Source of the DNA: Aminobacterium colombiense DSM 12261
GTDB lineage: Bacteria; Synergistota; Synergistia; Synergistales; Aminobacteriaceae
NCBI RefSeq assembly: GCF_000025885.1
Contig: NC_014011.1
Coordinates: 1-64,000 of the forward strand
Direction of reading: 5' to 3'
Length of the DNA stretch: 64,000 nucleotides
In this document: positions 63,054 through 64,000 of the stretch, one piece after another
How the letters are laid out: the number at the start of each line of letters is the position of its first letter
How positions within the stretch are numbered: position 1 is the first letter of the stretch
The notes under the pieces: generated by a model
Databases searched by the model: none
The model's input: only the letters and a program-made list of their open reading frames with translations
Told to the model about the DNA's origin: nothing
Program-made: the position numbers and the translations under genes

Positions 63054-64000
63054 ATGTTAGAAAAAAAGCTTATATGCACTGCCTGCGGATCAACGTTTTC
63101 TCTTCGAGAGAACCTTGCACGTTGCCAAAAGTGCAGGGAGCCACTTGAGATCGAGGAGTTTATTTCAAAGAATATCGATACGGAAGAACGATCGGACATC
63201 TTCAAACGGTATAAGAGCTTTTTCCCCTTTCAGTCCAGTTGCAGCGGTCTTTCCCTTGGCGAAGGAATGACCCCCCTTCTTTCAGCTCCCTCCTTTGCTG
63301 AAAAATACGGGGTGAAAGAAATATTTTTAAAGAACGAAACAGTAAACCCCACGTGGTCTTTTAAAGACCGGGGAACAGCCGCGTCCATTCACCATGCCAT
63401 TGAACTTGGTTTTCGCCGAATCGGAACTGTCTCTACAGGAAATATGGCAGCTTCCGTAGCTGCTTTCGGGGCAAGAGCAGGCCTTGAAACGACAATCCTT
63501 GTGAAGGGGGATATCCCTTCTGAAAAACTCAATCCGGTTGCCATCTATAATGCCCGTCTGATCAAGGCTCTGGGCGACTATGACCGACTTTACGAAGAAA
63601 GCCTCCGCCTGGGAGAAAGATATGGCATCTACTTTATGAATTCCGACGTTCCCTTCAGGGTCGAAGGGTCTAAGACCATTGCTTTTGAAATATGTGAACA
63701 GACAGAGTTTAATGTTCCTGACTTTGTTATTATACCAACAAGTGCCGGCGGCAACATTCGAGGCATAGAAAAAGGGTTTAGAGAGTTTTACAAATCCGGG
63801 CTTATTCCTCACATACCAACGATTGTCGCGGCTCAGGCAGAAGGATGTGCACCAATAGCGAGAGCCTACGAAAAGAATTCTCTCACTATTGAGCGGTTCC
63901 CCAACCCCCACACTGTCGCCCACGCCATAGAAAACCCTTTCCCCCCAAGCGGCAACCAGGTGTTAAGAATGCTTCACAGGCAAAGGGGGGTAGCTGTGGC
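63054..64000 (+). CDS. thrC: Threonine synthase, 3' end beyond the window
   Basis: The frame is open from ATG 63054 to the window end, about 315 codons. The start has a zinc-ribbon-like N-terminus (CTACGS and ARCQKC), followed by the PLP lysine in TWSFKDRGTAAS, STGNMAASVAAFGARAG (phosphate-binding) and IIPTSAGGNIRG. It converts phosphohomoserine to threonine and uses the aspartate semialdehyde branch made by asd and lysC. AGGGAGG (63037-63043) lies 10 bases before ATG 63054; an in-frame ATG at 63024 precedes this site. TATAAT at 63012-63017 may be its -10 box. Confidence 0.93.
   Translation, partial: MLEKKLICTACGSTFSLRENLARCQKCREPLEIEEFISKNIDTEERSDIFKRYKSFFPFQSSCSGLSLGEGMTPLLSAPSFAEKYGVKEIFLKNETVNPTWSFKDRGTAASIHHAIELGFRRIGTVSTGNMAASVAAFGARAGLETTILVKGDIPSEKLNPVAIYNARLIKALGDYDRLYEESLRLGERYGIYFMNSDVPFRVEGSKTIAFEICEQTEFNVPDFVIIPTSAGGNIRGIEKGFREFYKSGLIPHIPTIVAAQAEGCAPIARAYEKNSLTIERFPNPHTVAHAIENPFPPSGNQVLRMLHRQRGVAV

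Overview
The window reads as a chromosomal segment at the replication origin of an anaerobic, amino-acid-using bacterium. The gene content (dnaA-dnaN-recF-mnmG-DUF721 at an origin, MinD/ferredoxin plus NifX-like cluster, isoaspartyl dipeptidase, many amino-acid ABC transporters, an apparent selenoprotein, nickel ECF uptake) and protein style fit the Synergistota, perhaps near Aminobacterium. That placement is inference from content; there is no rRNA gene to confirm it. I found no tRNA, rRNA, CRISPR array, insertion sequence or prophage.

Layout. 1-6294: replication block dnaA, oriC, dnaN, recF, mnmG and a DciA-like helicase-loader candidate, all on +. The dnaA-dnaN gap carries a textbook unwinding module (DnaA box, short GC step, seven in-register DnaA-trios, AT-rich tract). 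recF has no usable start in front of its conserved N-terminus. 6295-9153: a small minus-strand ORF, a secreted protein of unknown function, a YitT-type membrane protein and panC. 9223-14074: a sigma-70 promoter and T-box leader followed by asd-dapA-dapB-dapH-lysC, a complete lysine/diaminopimelate operon head, closed by a 19-bp perfect hairpin. 14146-17528: two NifX-like proteins, two MinD-like ATPases with ferredoxin domains and a Gly/Arg-rich DUF5320 protein on the minus strand, divergent from a Fur-family gene, with a perfect 7-1-7 Fur-type palindrome between them.

17669-27575: a stand-alone receiver protein, creatininase family, isoaspartyl dipeptidase, PHP phosphoesterase with a CTG start, a dolichol/phytol-kinase-like membrane protein, polysaccharide deacetylase, class I aldolase, beta-hydroxyacid dehydrogenase, FlK-like thioesterase, MOSC protein and a Ski2-like helicase. 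27662-43590 is rich in transport: glycine-betaine type ABC operon, Na/Pi symporter, pstSCAB and a polar amino-acid ABC operon, with birA, inositol phosphatase, panE and a decayed cation/proton antiporter among them. Internal terminators separate both binding-protein genes (pstS and the amino-acid one) from their membrane components.

43699-44598 holds the most striking gene: an exported MsrA whose catalytic cysteine codon is TGA, followed at the right distance by a bacterial SECIS-like hairpin; the mature protein has no cysteine at all. 44595-51802: a hotdog thioesterase, MGDG-synthase-like glycosyltransferase, a FecCD-type metal/chelate ABC importer facing an FmdE protein, and a purine permease plus phosphoribosyltransferase. 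51935-55976: an ArsR-controlled minus-strand operon (regulator, CxxC mini-thioredoxin, ArsP-like permease, heavy-metal P-type ATPase). 55990-59398: a nickel ECF importer nikKMLQO under an inverted repeat that straddles its -10 box; a similar 7-14-7 repeat lies in front of fmdE. 59569-64000: PhzF-like epimerase, an amino-acid ABC system with the binding protein fused to the permease, and a threonine synthase running off the end.
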